NCBI GenBank assembly: GCA_014384565.1
Contig: JACNFO010000061.1
Coordinates: 1 to 64,000, forward strand
DNA: 64,000 nt
Source of the DNA: Candidatus Pseudothioglobus aerophilus
GTDB taxonomy: Bacteria > Pseudomonadota > Gammaproteobacteria > PS1 > Pseudothioglobaceae
Direction of reading: 5' to 3'
Part shown: piece after piece, positions 54,985-63,606 of the stretch
Layout of the letters: every line of letters starts with the position of its first letter
Position numbering within the stretch: position 1 is the first letter of the stretch
The notes under the pieces: model-generated
The model's database searches: none
What the model saw: the letters and a program-made list of their open reading frames with translations, nothing else
Told to the model about the DNA's origin: nothing
Translations under genes and position numbers: made by a program

Positions 54985-54999
54985 GAAATTTTTTACAGA

Positions 55000-56964
55000 C
55001 TATTCAATTGGATCAATATCAATAAACCAGCGAAGTGATGAGTTCACTTTGATTGTCGCAATATGCTTATAAAAAGTTTTAATTAACCTATGAAGCTGAA
55101 CTCTATCTTTAGATTGTAAATATAAATTGAAATAATAATAATTTGACTTCTTCTCAATTACCCCAGGCACAGGACCCCAAATTTCAATTGATTCTATATC
55201 AATACTATTAATTAATTGAGCCACTTCAGTTAAAAAATTTTCAGCATCATTTTTATTTTTAGAATTTGCGCAAATTAGTGCTTGATGAGCATATGGAGGG
55301 AGTTGTGCCTCTTCTCGCTCTAGTAACAAGGTTTTTGCGTACTCAATATATTGTGAATCTCTTACAAACTTAAAGATAGGATGATGGGGATAACGAGTTT
55401 GAATATTAACCTCTCCTCTATAGTCTCCTCTTCCACATCTGCCTGAAACTTGAATAAGTAATTGTGCTAATTGTTCTGTCGCTCTATAGTCTAGTGACAT
55501 GAGGCCAACATCTACATCCAAAATACCAACAAATGCTAAATTAGAGAAGTCATGGCCTTTTGCTAACATTTGAGTGCCAACAATAATGCAAGGCTTCCCA
55601 GAGTTTATTTTTTCTAAATGCAATGTAAATGCTTTTTTCTTTCTTGTCGTATCTCTATCAATTCTAATTACATCAGAATTGGGAAAATAGGACTCAAGAT
55701 TTTCTTCCAACCTTTCTGTTCCATAACCTAGTATTTTCAGGCTTTGACTATTGCAAGAGGGGCAAGAGGTTTCTGGGGGCTTTTCAAGACCACAATGGTG
55801 ACACTTAAGTCGATTAATATTGCGATGATAGACAAGTTTTGAGTCACAATTGGTGCATTCAGACTGCCAGTCGCATTCGGTGCAATAGTAAACTGGCGCA
55901 TAGCCCCGACGATTAATAAAGAGCATGACCTGTTTATCGTCTTCTAGGTATTTTTTTATTTTAGAGACTAGAGGTATTGATAGAGCTTCTGAAGGCTGAC
56001 TCCTCATATCAATTAGGTTAACAATTGGCATAATTGCTTCACCAGGACGAGTGGTCAAAGTAAGTCGTGTCAGTTTTTTGTCAGCAACATTTTTCATGGT
56101 CTCAAGCGACGGTGTTGCAGTTCCTAAAATCAGAGGAATATTTTCAAATTTGGCGCGCATAAAGCTTAGATCTCGAGCAGAATAGCGGAAGCTCGATTGC
56201 TGTTTAAAGGAGCCATCATGCTCCTCATCGACAATAACTAGTCCAAGTTTAGGGATTGGAGTAAAGATAGCGGAGCGAGTTCCTAAGATTACTTTTGCTT
56301 CTCCATCTTTAGCCAATAAATAGGCATCTTGTTTTTGGGTTTCATTTAGCTGTGAGTGAACAGCAACAACTCTTTCATTTATCCTTTCTTCAAAGCGCGC
56401 AATCATTTGAGGTGTTAATCCAATTTCAGGGACGAGAACAAGAACCTGCTTCCCATCTTTTATAAGCTGTTCAGTAAGATTGAGATAAACTTCAGTTTTT
56501 CCGCTTCCTGTGACCCCTTGAAGTAGAAATCCATGAAAGCTACTTTCATATTTAAGAACTTCATTAACTGCATTTTGTTGTTCAGATGTTGGCTTAAAGG
56601 ATCTCGGTGTGACTGCATTATTTATTTCAGTTGGTTTCTTAATAATTGCAGGCTTTCCAAGTCTCAGGTTTTTTGGAAGGGCACTGGCAAGAACTTCACC
56701 CACTGGATGATGGTAATAGTTGGCTGACCAGAATAAAAAACCAAGAATTTCTTTGGATAATAATGCTTCAGTATCAATTACTTCTTCGATAGCTCGAAGT
56801 TTACCAAACTCACTTCTATCTTTTAAAGAAAGGACAATTCCTATAACTTTTTTTGGACCAAATGGAACTTTAACTCTGGCTCCTACACTGACCTCTTGAT
56901 TACAAATGTAATCAAATGTATTGTATAAGGGCACTGGAATGGCAACTTCTATGATTTGACTCAA
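55000..56964 (-). CDS. priA: Primosomal protein N' (PriA helicase)
   Basis: 654 aa (E. coli 732). Restarts stalled forks. 3' DNA-binding domain at the N-terminus (EVAIPVPLYNTFDYI), Walker A LLQGVTGSGKTEVYL near 148-162, VIVDEEHDGSFKQ, then the zinc region CTECDWQSEC..C..C....C..C..C..C near 370-415, and LAKGHDFSNLAFVGILDVDVGL, VSGRCGRGD. Start appears to be TTG (56962-56964). Confidence 0.96.
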   Translation of the reverse strand: MSQIIEVAIPVPLYNTFDYICNQEVSVGARVKVPFGPKKVIGIVLSLKDRSEFGKLRAIEEVIDTEALLSKEILGFLFWSANYYHHPVGEVLASALPKNLRLGKPAIIKKPTEINNAVTPRSFKPTSEQQNAVNEVLKYESSFHGFLLQGVTGSGKTEVYLNLTEQLIKDGKQVLVLVPEIGLTPQMIARFEERINERVVAVHSQLNETQKQDAYLLAKDGEAKVILGTRSAIFTPIPKLGLVIVDEEHDGSFKQQSSFRYSARDLSFMRAKFENIPLILGTATPSLETMKNVADKKLTRLTLTTRPGEAIMPIVNLIDMRSQPSEALSIPLVSKIKKYLEDDKQVMLFINRRGYAPVYYCTECDWQSECTNCDSKLVYHRNINRLKCHHCGLEKPPETSCPSCNSQSLKILGYGTERLEENLESYFPNSDVIRIDRDTTRKKKAFTLHLEKINSGKPCIIVGTQMLAKGHDFSNLAFVGILDVDVGLMSLDYRATEQLAQLLIQVSGRCGRGDYRGEVNIQTRYPHHPIFKFVRDSQYIEYAKTLLLEREEAQLPPYAHQALICANSKNKNDAENFLTEVAQLINSIDIESIEIWGPVPGVIEKKSNYYYFNLYLQSKDRVQLHRLIKTFYKHIATIKVNSSLRWFIDIDPIE

Positions 56965-57014
56965 AGTAAAATGTTTTAGGGATAAAATAAGTATTTTAGC
57001 AATATAAATTAGCC

Positions 57015-57455
57015 ATGGTAGTTATTCAAAACATCATTAACGATATAAATATAGATGAAGACAAGCTTGGGCTAGATTGCCAAAAATTTATGAGTGAATC
57101 AGGGGTTAAAGAAAGTGAGTTACTCATTCGCATAGTATCTCCTGTTGAGATTCAAGTTCTCAATAAAGAGTACCGAGATAAAAACCAAGTAACTAATGTG
57201 TTATCTTTTCAAAGCGATATTCCTGAGGAAATTGGAGAGTCAATATTAGGCGATGTTGTTATTTGTGCTGACGTGGTAAGAGAAGAGGCACTATTAGGAG
57301 GTAAAACGTTTTCAGATCATTTGACTCATATGGCGATACATGGCATTCTTCACTTGGTAGGACATGACCATACAGATCTTGAATCTGCTAATAAAATGGA
57401 GTCTATTGAAATTGATTTTTTAAAGACTCTGGGGATTAGCAACCCATACCATTAG
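57015..57455 (+). CDS. ybeY: Endoribonuclease YbeY
   Basis: 146 aa metallo-RNase for 16S rRNA maturation. LNKEYRDKNQVTNVLSFQ and the zinc site HMAIHGILHLVGHDH (three His). It stands alone here, with no phoH (ybeZ) or lnt neighbour. Converges on the OxyR-like gene with 6 nt between. Confidence 0.95.
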   Translation: MVVIQNIINDINIDEDKLGLDCQKFMSESGVKESELLIRIVSPVEIQVLNKEYRDKNQVTNVLSFQSDIPEEIGESILGDVVICADVVREEALLGGKTFSDHLTHMAIHGILHLVGHDHTDLESANKMESIEIDFLKTLGISNPYH

Positions 57456-57461
57456 GCAAAA

Positions 57462-58319
57462 CTAAGAATTGATTAGAAGTCCTGCGAGTTTTTTGATGCT
57501 TTCTTCTTGCTGATTATTTTTTCTATAGATAACTCCAATATCTCGTTTTGCCTTGGTTGAATTCATATCAATGGATATATTGGGGTAATGCCTAAGTATG
57601 CCAAAATCGATTGCCATTTTGGGTAGAAAACTCACACCAATATCGGTATCGACCATAGCAACAAGGGTTGAAATACTGGTACAAGAAAAATCAGAAATAT
57701 GCTGATTTGAAATTTTATTATTTTGTAATATGTGTGACCTCAAGCAGTGGCCCTGCTCGAGCATTAGTAGTGACCCATTATCAATTACTTTAGATTTGCG
57801 TTTTTTATGTTGAATAAAGTAAATTGGGTCAGAAAAGACTTGAAAGCTTTCAATAAAGTTGGGCAATTCATATGGAAAAGCAAATATGGCAAAGTCAATC
57901 TTAGCTTGCTCTAGTTGCTTAAGTAAATTTTCACTGGTATCTTCCTTAAAAGAAACCTTAAGTTTTGGATAAAGCTTACTTAAGTTTGACAAGAAATTTG
58001 GCAGAATATAGGTAGAAATCGTAGGAATTACTCCAATGGTAACTTCAGAATCAAAAAAATCTAACTTTGCAGTACTTAATAAGACATTAATCTCAGCCAT
58101 CACTAATAGAGCTTGTTTTACAACTCGGTTTCCAGTGGCTGTAAAGTGAACGTTTTTATTGTCCCTCTCAACCAGCAGAACTCCTAAGTCGCTTTCAAGT
58201 TTTGATATTCCTGCGCTGAATGTGGAAGCGCTAACAAAGCAATCATCTGCAGCCTTGGAAAAGTGATTCGTTTTTTTTAGTGCAACTAAATACTGTAAGT
58301 TTTTTAGCGAGGGGGTCAT
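57462..58319 (-). CDS. OxyR-like LysR-family regulator with only one of the two redox cysteines in place
   Basis: 285 aa from the ATG at 58319 (MTPSLKNLQYLVALK); an upstream ATG at 58352 adds 11 residues. Winged-helix domain with HFSKAADDCFVSASTFSAGISKLE, then a substrate domain. MLEQGHCLRSHIL matches the OxyR peroxidatic Cys199 context (EEGHCLRDQ), but the resolving Cys nine residues on is Asn here; the next Cys is 21 residues away (DFSCTSIS). Diverges from rubrerythrin across 102 bp, so it probably controls that operon. Confidence 0.8.
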   Translation of the reverse strand: MTPSLKNLQYLVALKKTNHFSKAADDCFVSASTFSAGISKLESDLGVLLVERDNKNVHFTATGNRVVKQALLVMAEINVLLSTAKLDFFDSEVTIGVIPTISTYILPNFLSNLSKLYPKLKVSFKEDTSENLLKQLEQAKIDFAIFAFPYELPNFIESFQVFSDPIYFIQHKKRKSKVIDNGSLLMLEQGHCLRSHILQNNKISNQHISDFSCTSISTLVAMVDTDIGVSFLPKMAIDFGILRHYPNISIDMNSTKAKRDIGVIYRKNNQQEESIKKLAGLLINS

Positions 58320-58385
58320 TTTATATTCGTTTTTTACGGATATTATATACATATTTATTCAATTTATTTATATATAAAGTACTGG

Positions 58386-58391
58386 TATGAT
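58386..58391 (+). promoter_or_regulatory. Extended -10 promoter of the rubrerythrin operon
   Basis: TGG-TATGAT: an extended -10 (TGn) with a 4-of-6 or better hexamer, 30 nt before the start codon. The -35 region (TTTATT) is weak, which suits activator control by the divergent OxyR-like protein. Confidence 0.45.
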
Positions 58392-58421
58392 GATGGCTCG
58401 TTTAACCAATCGGAGGAAGTT

Positions 58422-58841
58422 ATGTCATTAAGCGGAAGTAAAACAGAACAAAGTTTAAAGGATGCATTTGCTGGAGAGTCACAGGCAAATAGACGCTACT
58501 TATATTTTGCAAACCAATGTGATGTTCTTGGTGAGCCAGATATGGCTGCTTTATTTAGATCAACTGCAGAAGGTGAAACTGGCCATGCTCATGGTCATAT
58601 GGAGCATCTCATTGAAGGTGGTGTTGGTGACCCAGGTACAGATATGCCTGCTAAGGAAGTAAGAGAGATGCTTGAAAGTGCTGTTCATGGAGAAACTCAT
58701 GAATACACTGATATGTATCCAGGTATGGCGAAAACAGCAAGAGATGAGGGTTTTGATGAGATTGCTGAATGGTTTGAGACTTTAGCTAAAGCTGAACGTT
58801 CTCATGCAAATCGTTACCAAAAAGCACTAGATAGTTTATAA
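58422..58841 (+). CDS. Rubrerythrin (di-iron domain only)
   Basis: 139 aa ferritin-like four-helix protein. Iron ligands lie in [15 protein letters not shown] (about 15-29), [15 protein letters not shown] (about 50-64), the [11 protein letters not shown] helix (about 90-100) and [14 protein letters not shown] near the end. The C-terminal rubredoxin domain of classical rubrerythrin is absent, so electrons must come from elsewhere, for example rubredoxin at 32325. Reduces H2O2 to water. Excellent ribosome site (CGGAGGAAGTT), implying high expression. First gene of a three-gene set. Confidence 0.93.
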   Translation: MSLSGSKTEQSLKDAFAGESQANRRYLYFANQCDVLGEPDMAALFRSTAEGETGHAHGHMEHLIEGGVGDPGTDMPAKEVREMLESAVHGETHEYTDMYPGMAKTARDEGFDEIAEWFETLAKAERSHANRYQKALDSL

Positions 58842-58848
58842 AAACTTC

Positions 58849-58875
58849 GTTACCATAGGCTTAGCCTATGGTAAC
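58849..58875 (+). promoter_or_regulatory. Strong 12-bp hairpin between rubrerythrin and the Fe-S gene
   Basis: GTTACCATAGGC-TTA-GCCTATGGTAAC: perfect 12-bp stem, 3-nt loop, starting 8 nt after the rubrerythrin stop and ending 15 nt before the next ATG. There is no U-run, so it is more likely an mRNA-stabilising or processing hairpin, or a partial terminator, that raises rubrerythrin over the downstream genes. Confidence 0.6.
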
Positions 58876-58890
58876 AAATCCTAGGAAAAT

Positions 58891-60195
58891 ATGTCTAAAT
58901 TTAAAGAAGGTAATTTAGAAGCACCAACTCGCCACCCTCTAAATTGGAAAGATGAAGATTTTTATAATGAAGAGTCTCTCAACACAGAATTAGAAAGAGT
59001 ATTTGATATCTGCCATGGTTGTAGACGTTGTGTGAGCCTTTGCAAGTCTTTCCCAACTCTCTTTGATTTGATTGATGAGTCCCAAACATTTGAGGTTGAT
59101 GGCGTTGATAAGGCAGACTACAAGAAAGTGGTTGACCAATGCTATTTGTGTGATTTATGTTTCGTAGCAAAATGCCCTTATGTTCCGCCGCACGACTTTA
59201 ATGTTGATTTCCCACATTTAATGCTTCGAGCAAAAGCAATTCAATTTAAAAAGGGCGAAACAAAACTGTCTCATAAAATCTTAACGTCACCACAAAAAGT
59301 AGGTTCTGTTGCATCTTTGCCAGTAATCTCGCCAATTGTTAATTGGTCTAATAGCAACAAAACAATGAGAAAGGTAACAGAAAAAGTTTTAGGTGTTCAT
59401 GTTGATGCTGTTGTTCCAAAATACCATACCAAAAAACTTTCAAAAATTTTTGTAGAAGATAATTCTTCAAGTAAATTTAAGGTAGCAATTTTTGGAACTT
59501 GTTATGGTGAATATAATGATCCTCAAACAGTTATCGATTTAGTGGATGTTCTAAGGCATAACGGTGTAGAAGTAAAACTCATTAAAAAAACGCAGTGTTG
59601 CGGTATGCCCAAGATGGAGCTTGGTGATCTTGAGGCGGTGGTTAAGTATGCGAATGAAAATATAACGCCACTTATAAAGTTAGTGAATGATGGTTATAAA
59701 ATAATTGCGCCAATACCCTCATGTGTCTTAATGTTTAAAAATGAATTGCCAATGATAATTTCTGAAAATGAAGATATTAGGGCGATATCTAAAGCGTTTT
59801 ATGATCCCTTCGAATATCTATCATTTTTAAAAGAAAGTAACCAGTTTGATAGTAATTTCAAGCCAATTGATAAAGAAGTGCTTTATCAAATTGCTTGTCA
59901 CCAAAGAGTACAAAACATTGGCTCACACACTAAAAGAATTCTGGGCTTAATCCCAGACCTAGATGTAAATATTGCGGAAAGATGTTCTGGGCATGACGGT
60001 ACATATGGAGTCAGAAAAGATACGCATACTTACTCTGTGCAAATTGGAATGCCAGTTGCTAAAAAAATAACTGACACAACCGATTTGGTTGTTAGTGACT
60101 GCGTTATGGCTGGAAACCATGTCGCCCATATTGCTACGCAAGATATAGAATCCATTCATCCAATTAGCTTGGTGAAAATGGCTTATGATTTATAA
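58891..60195 (+). CDS. Fe-S oxidoreductase with two 4Fe-4S motifs and CCG domains (HdrD/GlpC-like)
   Basis: 434 aa. Two cluster motifs: C41xxC44xxC47xxxC51 and C84xxC87xxC90xxxxC95 (the second has one extra residue before its last Cys). A first CCG domain has FGTCYGEYN and TQCCGMPKMELG; the second is degraded (ACHQRV..., ERCSGHDGTYG). This is the build of glycerol-3-phosphate dehydrogenase GlpC or heterodisulfide reductase HdrD. No signal or membrane segment. I recall it as part of a conserved trio rubrerythrin / Fe-S protein / DUF3501. It may pass electrons to rubrerythrin; its donor is unknown. Confidence 0.85.
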   Translation: MSKFKEGNLEAPTRHPLNWKDEDFYNEESLNTELERVFDICHGCRRCVSLCKSFPTLFDLIDESQTFEVDGVDKADYKKVVDQCYLCDLCFVAKCPYVPPHDFNVDFPHLMLRAKAIQFKKGETKLSHKILTSPQKVGSVASLPVISPIVNWSNSNKTMRKVTEKVLGVHVDAVVPKYHTKKLSKIFVEDNSSSKFKVAIFGTCYGEYNDPQTVIDLVDVLRHNGVEVKLIKKTQCCGMPKMELGDLEAVVKYANENITPLIKLVNDGYKIIAPIPSCVLMFKNELPMIISENEDIRAISKAFYDPFEYLSFLKESNQFDSNFKPIDKEVLYQIACHQRVQNIGSHTKRILGLIPDLDVNIAERCSGHDGTYGVRKDTHTYSVQIGMPVAKKITDTTDLVVSDCVMAGNHVAHIATQDIESIHPISLVKMAYDL

Positions 60196-60214
60196 CATAA
60201 ATGAGGTTAATTAA

Positions 60215-60805
60215 ATGCTAACAAGACAAGACTTATTGTCTCTTGAAGAATACGCAGAACAACGTTCAGCTATTCGTTCAGATACTATTCAAACAAAAAA
60301 GCTCAGAGAGGTTAATCTTGGAGAGCATGTAAGGATCTTGTTTGAAAACAAGAAAACAGTCCAGTTTCAGATTCAAGAGATGCTTCGTATAGAGAAAATT
60401 TTTGAGGCTGACGGTATTCAAGAGGAGCTCGATGTGTACAACTCACTTGTGCCTGAGGGGTCAAATTTGAAGGCCACTATGATGATTGAGTATACTAATG
60501 TTGAGGAGCGAACGGCTGCATTATCTAAATTAATCGGCGTTGAAAGAAGCATCTATTTTCAAGTTGGTAATCATGACAAAGTGTTCGCTATTTGTAATGA
60601 GGACATGGATAGAGAAACAGAGGTTAAGACCTCAGCTGTTCACTTTATGCGTTTTGAGTTTGATCAAAATATGATGGTTGATTTTGGATCAAAAGCACCA
60701 GTCAAGGTTGGCGTTTCCCACCCCCATTATGATTATGAAATTATTTTGAATTCGGATACGCAAGAAGCCCTTAATAAAGACTTTAACAATAGCTACTTTA
60801 ATTAA
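60215..60805 (+). CDS. DUF3501 family protein
   Basis: 196 aa, unknown function. LTRQDLLSLEEYAEQRSAIRSDTIQTKKLREV at the start, then FENKKTVQFQIQEMLRIEKIFE and a C-terminal FDFGSKAPV-like VDFGSKAPVKVGVSHPHYDYE. It matches my memory of DUF3501, always found after a rubrerythrin and an Fe-S CCG protein. It has few cysteines, so it is not a cluster carrier. 19 nt after the Fe-S gene; converges on tilS with 6 nt between. Confidence 0.85.
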   Translation: MLTRQDLLSLEEYAEQRSAIRSDTIQTKKLREVNLGEHVRILFENKKTVQFQIQEMLRIEKIFEADGIQEELDVYNSLVPEGSNLKATMMIEYTNVEERTAALSKLIGVERSIYFQVGNHDKVFAICNEDMDRETEVKTSAVHFMRFEFDQNMMVDFGSKAPVKVGVSHPHYDYEIILNSDTQEALNKDFNNSYFN

Positions 60806-60811
60806 TAGTAT

Positions 60812-61981
60812 TTAAACTTCAGTAATTTCACCGAGGACTTCCATGGCTCGTAAAGAGCCATCTACATAATACATTCTTAATTTATCTCTGTCCCATGGAG
60901 GGATGCTTGATTCCTGAAGTACTTTTTTAAGAGATTGGGAGTGGCTTTTCCCTTTAACTTTTATTCGTTGACCATCTAAACGAAAACGTATTTCAAAATT
61001 AGGAAGGTTTTTTAATGCTTCGTAATAGGGGCATGGTAGTTTTGACGACTCAATATGCTCATCAAAAAAATACAACTTATTATTGTATCGCCTAACTTCA
61101 TAGTGATGCCATCTTAAGATTACATTAGCATCAGTTTTTGCACTCAATGAAGAGATAAGCTCATTGAGAACTTTATTAGAAGGTAATAGAAAGCCTAGAT
61201 TGGCAATATAATAACGAAGCACGTTAACCATTCTTCGTTTCGGTAGTTGAATTAATGAACTAACTTGAATTTTGTTATTGATCAGTAATTCAAAATTTTT
61301 AATATCAAGTTCGGCCAAGTCTTGCATCAGCTTCAATGCTTCTGCCTGATGCGCCGCACTTCTTGATACATTCTTAATAAGTCCATTAAATGCGCTTGAT
61401 AGCTTTGGTAGAAATTCAATTCTTAATAGGTTTCTTTTGAAATTAGTATCTCGGTTGCTATCATCCTCTATCCATTCGAGATGATTTTTTGAAGCATAGT
61501 CTATGATTTTTTGTTTTGAAATATTTAGAAATGGACGATAAAGCTCTGAGTCACCAATACTTTTTATTTTTGGCATTGAGGCAAGTCCAGCAACTCCACT
61601 GCCTCTAAACAATTGCAGTAAAAAAGTTTCAGCCTGGTCCTCTTGGTGATGTGCGGTACAAAGAATCTCATCCACTCTTAATTCAGACTTTAATGAAAGA
61701 TAGCGTTTTTTACGTGCATTTTCTTCGATATTAGAAGAATTTTCAAGATTTATATCTATATCTTTATACTCAATTTTTTGATTGTTACATAGGGCTGAAC
61801 AGAAAGTACACCACTCTTTGCTGAATTTAGACAGGTTGTGATTTATATGAACAGCTCGAACATTGCCGGGGAAGTGTTTATTTAAAAAATGAAGGAGTAC
61901 AACTGAGTCAATACCACCACTTAAGGCAACGACAATTTTCTTGCCAGTTAAGTATTCATCTTTATTCGCTAAATCTTCCAA
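60812..61981 (-). CDS. tilS: tRNA(Ile)-lysidine synthase
   Basis: 389 aa (E. coli 432). Converts C34 of tRNA-Ile(CAU) to lysidine; a substrate tRNA is encoded at 44089. PP-loop [17 protein letters not shown] near 17-33, [29 protein letters not shown], and a C-terminal domain with [15 protein letters not shown]. It starts with TTG at 61981 inside accA (20-nt overlap); no ATG precedes the PP-loop. Confidence 0.95.
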   Translation of the reverse strand: MEDLANKDEYLTGKKIVVALSGGIDSVVLLHFLNKHFPGNVRAVHINHNLSKFSKEWCTFCSALCNNQKIEYKDIDINLENSSNIEENARKKRYLSLKSELRVDEILCTAHHQEDQAETFLLQLFRGSGVAGLASMPKIKSIGDSELYRPFLNISKQKIIDYASKNHLEWIEDDSNRDTNFKRNLLRIEFLPKLSSAFNGLIKNVSRSAAHQAEALKLMQDLAELDIKNFELLINNKIQVSSLIQLPKRRMVNVLRYYIANLGFLLPSNKVLNELISSLSAKTDANVILRWHHYEVRRYNNKLYFFDEHIESSKLPCPYYEALKNLPNFEIRFRLDGQRIKVKGKSHSQSLKKVLQESSIPPWDRDKLRMYYVDGSLRAMEVLGEITEV

Positions 61982-62912
61982 AGCCTAGTAGTTTTTCATG
62001 TCTATTCTCAATAAGTTTATCAATAGGCAAGTCAATTAGATTAGTTAGCTCTTTAATCAGGGCTTTTTTAAGAAATACAGAAGCCTTTTCAGGGTCTCTA
62101 TGAATTCCGCCAAGAGGTTCCGGTATTATTTTTTCAATTAGTTTATGTTTTTTTAAATGCTTACTTGTTAGTTTAAGTGACTCTGCGGCAATTGGCGCCT
62201 TAGAGGCGTCTTTATAAAGTATTGAGGCACAACCTTCTGGAGAGATAACAGAATAAATGCTGTATTCAAACATCATCATAGTGTCGCAAAGACCAATTGC
62301 AAGGGCACCACCTGAGCCACCTTCACCGATGACTACAGATAAGATTGGTGTTTTCAAGGTAGACATTTCAAATAAGTTTCTAGCAATCGCTTCACTTTGT
62401 CCCCGCTCTTCAGCACCAATTCCAGGATAGGCCCCAGGGGTGTCTATAAAAGTAATTACTGGAAGTGAGAATTTTTCAGCCATCTTCATGAGTCTAAGGG
62501 CTTTGCGATAACCTTCAGGCCTTGTCATGCCGAAGTTATGGAAAATCTTTTCCTTTGTTGAGCGGCCTTTTTGCTGCCCAATAAACATAAATGTGAGGTC
62601 ATCAATTTTTGCAATTCCACCAATCAATGAATGATCATTTGCATAGGCTCGATCCCCACAAAGCTCAGTGAACTCATCAAAGATTTTATCAATATAGTCT
62701 AAAGTGTAAAGCCTTTGAGGATGCCTTGCTAGCTGCGAAACCTGCCAATCAGTTAGCGATGAAAAAATTTTCTTTGTTAACAGTTCACTTTTTGCTTTTA
62801 GTGACTCCATTTCTTTAGCAATATCGGCATCATCTTTGATGCTCTCTAGGGCGTCAATTTTTTCTTCAAGTTCAGCTATTGGTTGTTCAAAATCAAGATA
62901 GTTTAAGTTCAT
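61962..62912 (-). CDS. accA: Acetyl-CoA carboxylase carboxyltransferase alpha subunit
   Basis: 316 aa (E. coli 319). Transfers CO2 from carboxybiotin to acetyl-CoA to start fatty acid synthesis. [85 protein letters not shown] and [13 protein letters not shown]. accD is not in the window. Overlaps tilS by 20 nt. Confidence 0.97.
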   Translation of the reverse strand: MNLNYLDFEQPIAELEEKIDALESIKDDADIAKEMESLKAKSELLTKKIFSSLTDWQVSQLARHPQRLYTLDYIDKIFDEFTELCGDRAYANDHSLIGGIAKIDDLTFMFIGQQKGRSTKEKIFHNFGMTRPEGYRKALRLMKMAEKFSLPVITFIDTPGAYPGIGAEERGQSEAIARNLFEMSTLKTPILSVVIGEGGSGGALAIGLCDTMMMFEYSIYSVISPEGCASILYKDASKAPIAAESLKLTSKHLKKHKLIEKIIPEPLGGIHRDPEKASVFLKKALIKELTNLIDLPIDKLIENRHEKLLGFGRFSE

Positions 62913-62980
62913 TTAATACGCTTAATGGTCGTTTAAAATTTATTGATAATTATAGCAGATGCAATGTTTATAATCTTGCA

Positions 62981-63589
62981 ATGGATTTACTTACCCTGCT
63001 TTCTCTAACGTTTGCTACATTTGTTTATGCAATTTCGCCAGGACCTGGCCTATTTGCAGTGCTGGCAATTTCTACAAGATATGGCCCTATTCCTGCTGTG
63101 TGGCTTTCAATTGGACATACTGTTGGTGATATCATTTATGTCGCACTTGCAATGTTAGCACTCAATGCCATAGCAGGTCTAATTAGTGATAGCATGCTCT
63201 ACGTTAAAATTTTAGGCGCATCCTATTTGGTATATATTGGCTACCAGCAGTATAGGTCAAGAGGTATTAGCTTCGAACAAACAAGTAACAAAAGTTCAAC
63301 ACTAAAGCTTTTATTAGCAGGATTTATTGTTGGGGTTACCAACCCTAAGACCATTATTTTTTATTTATCTTTTCTACCAGTTTTTATAGATTTAAATAAT
63401 TTGACCGTTGCAACCGAAATTAAAGTAATTTCAGTTATTGGAATTACAGTATTCTTCGTACTCACTCTAGCAAACATCCTAGGTCTTCGACTAAGAAAAC
63501 ATATTGCAAATCCAGTGATTATCAAGCGTGTAAATGAGATTACTGGTATTACGATGATTTTGGTTGGTTGTTTTGTGGGTCTGTACTAA
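62981..63589 (+). CDS. LysE/RhtB family amino-acid exporter
   Basis: 202 aa from ATG 62981; the track's start at 62879 runs into accA and is not membrane-like. About five to six hydrophobic segments. The family motif AISPGPGLFAVLA is at the first segment, then GHTVGDIIYVALAM and GFIVGVTNPKTIIFYLSFLP. Exports amino acids or related solutes; substrate unknown. Followed after 17 nt by a DMT transporter gene. Confidence 0.9.
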   Translation: MDLLTLLSLTFATFVYAISPGPGLFAVLAISTRYGPIPAVWLSIGHTVGDIIYVALAMLALNAIAGLISDSMLYVKILGASYLVYIGYQQYRSRGISFEQTSNKSSTLKLLLAGFIVGVTNPKTIIFYLSFLPVFIDLNNLTVATEIKVISVIGITVFFVLTLANILGLRLRKHIANPVIIKRVNEITGITMILVGCFVGLY

Positions 63590-63606
63590 TATTACCTAGG
63601 AAAATA

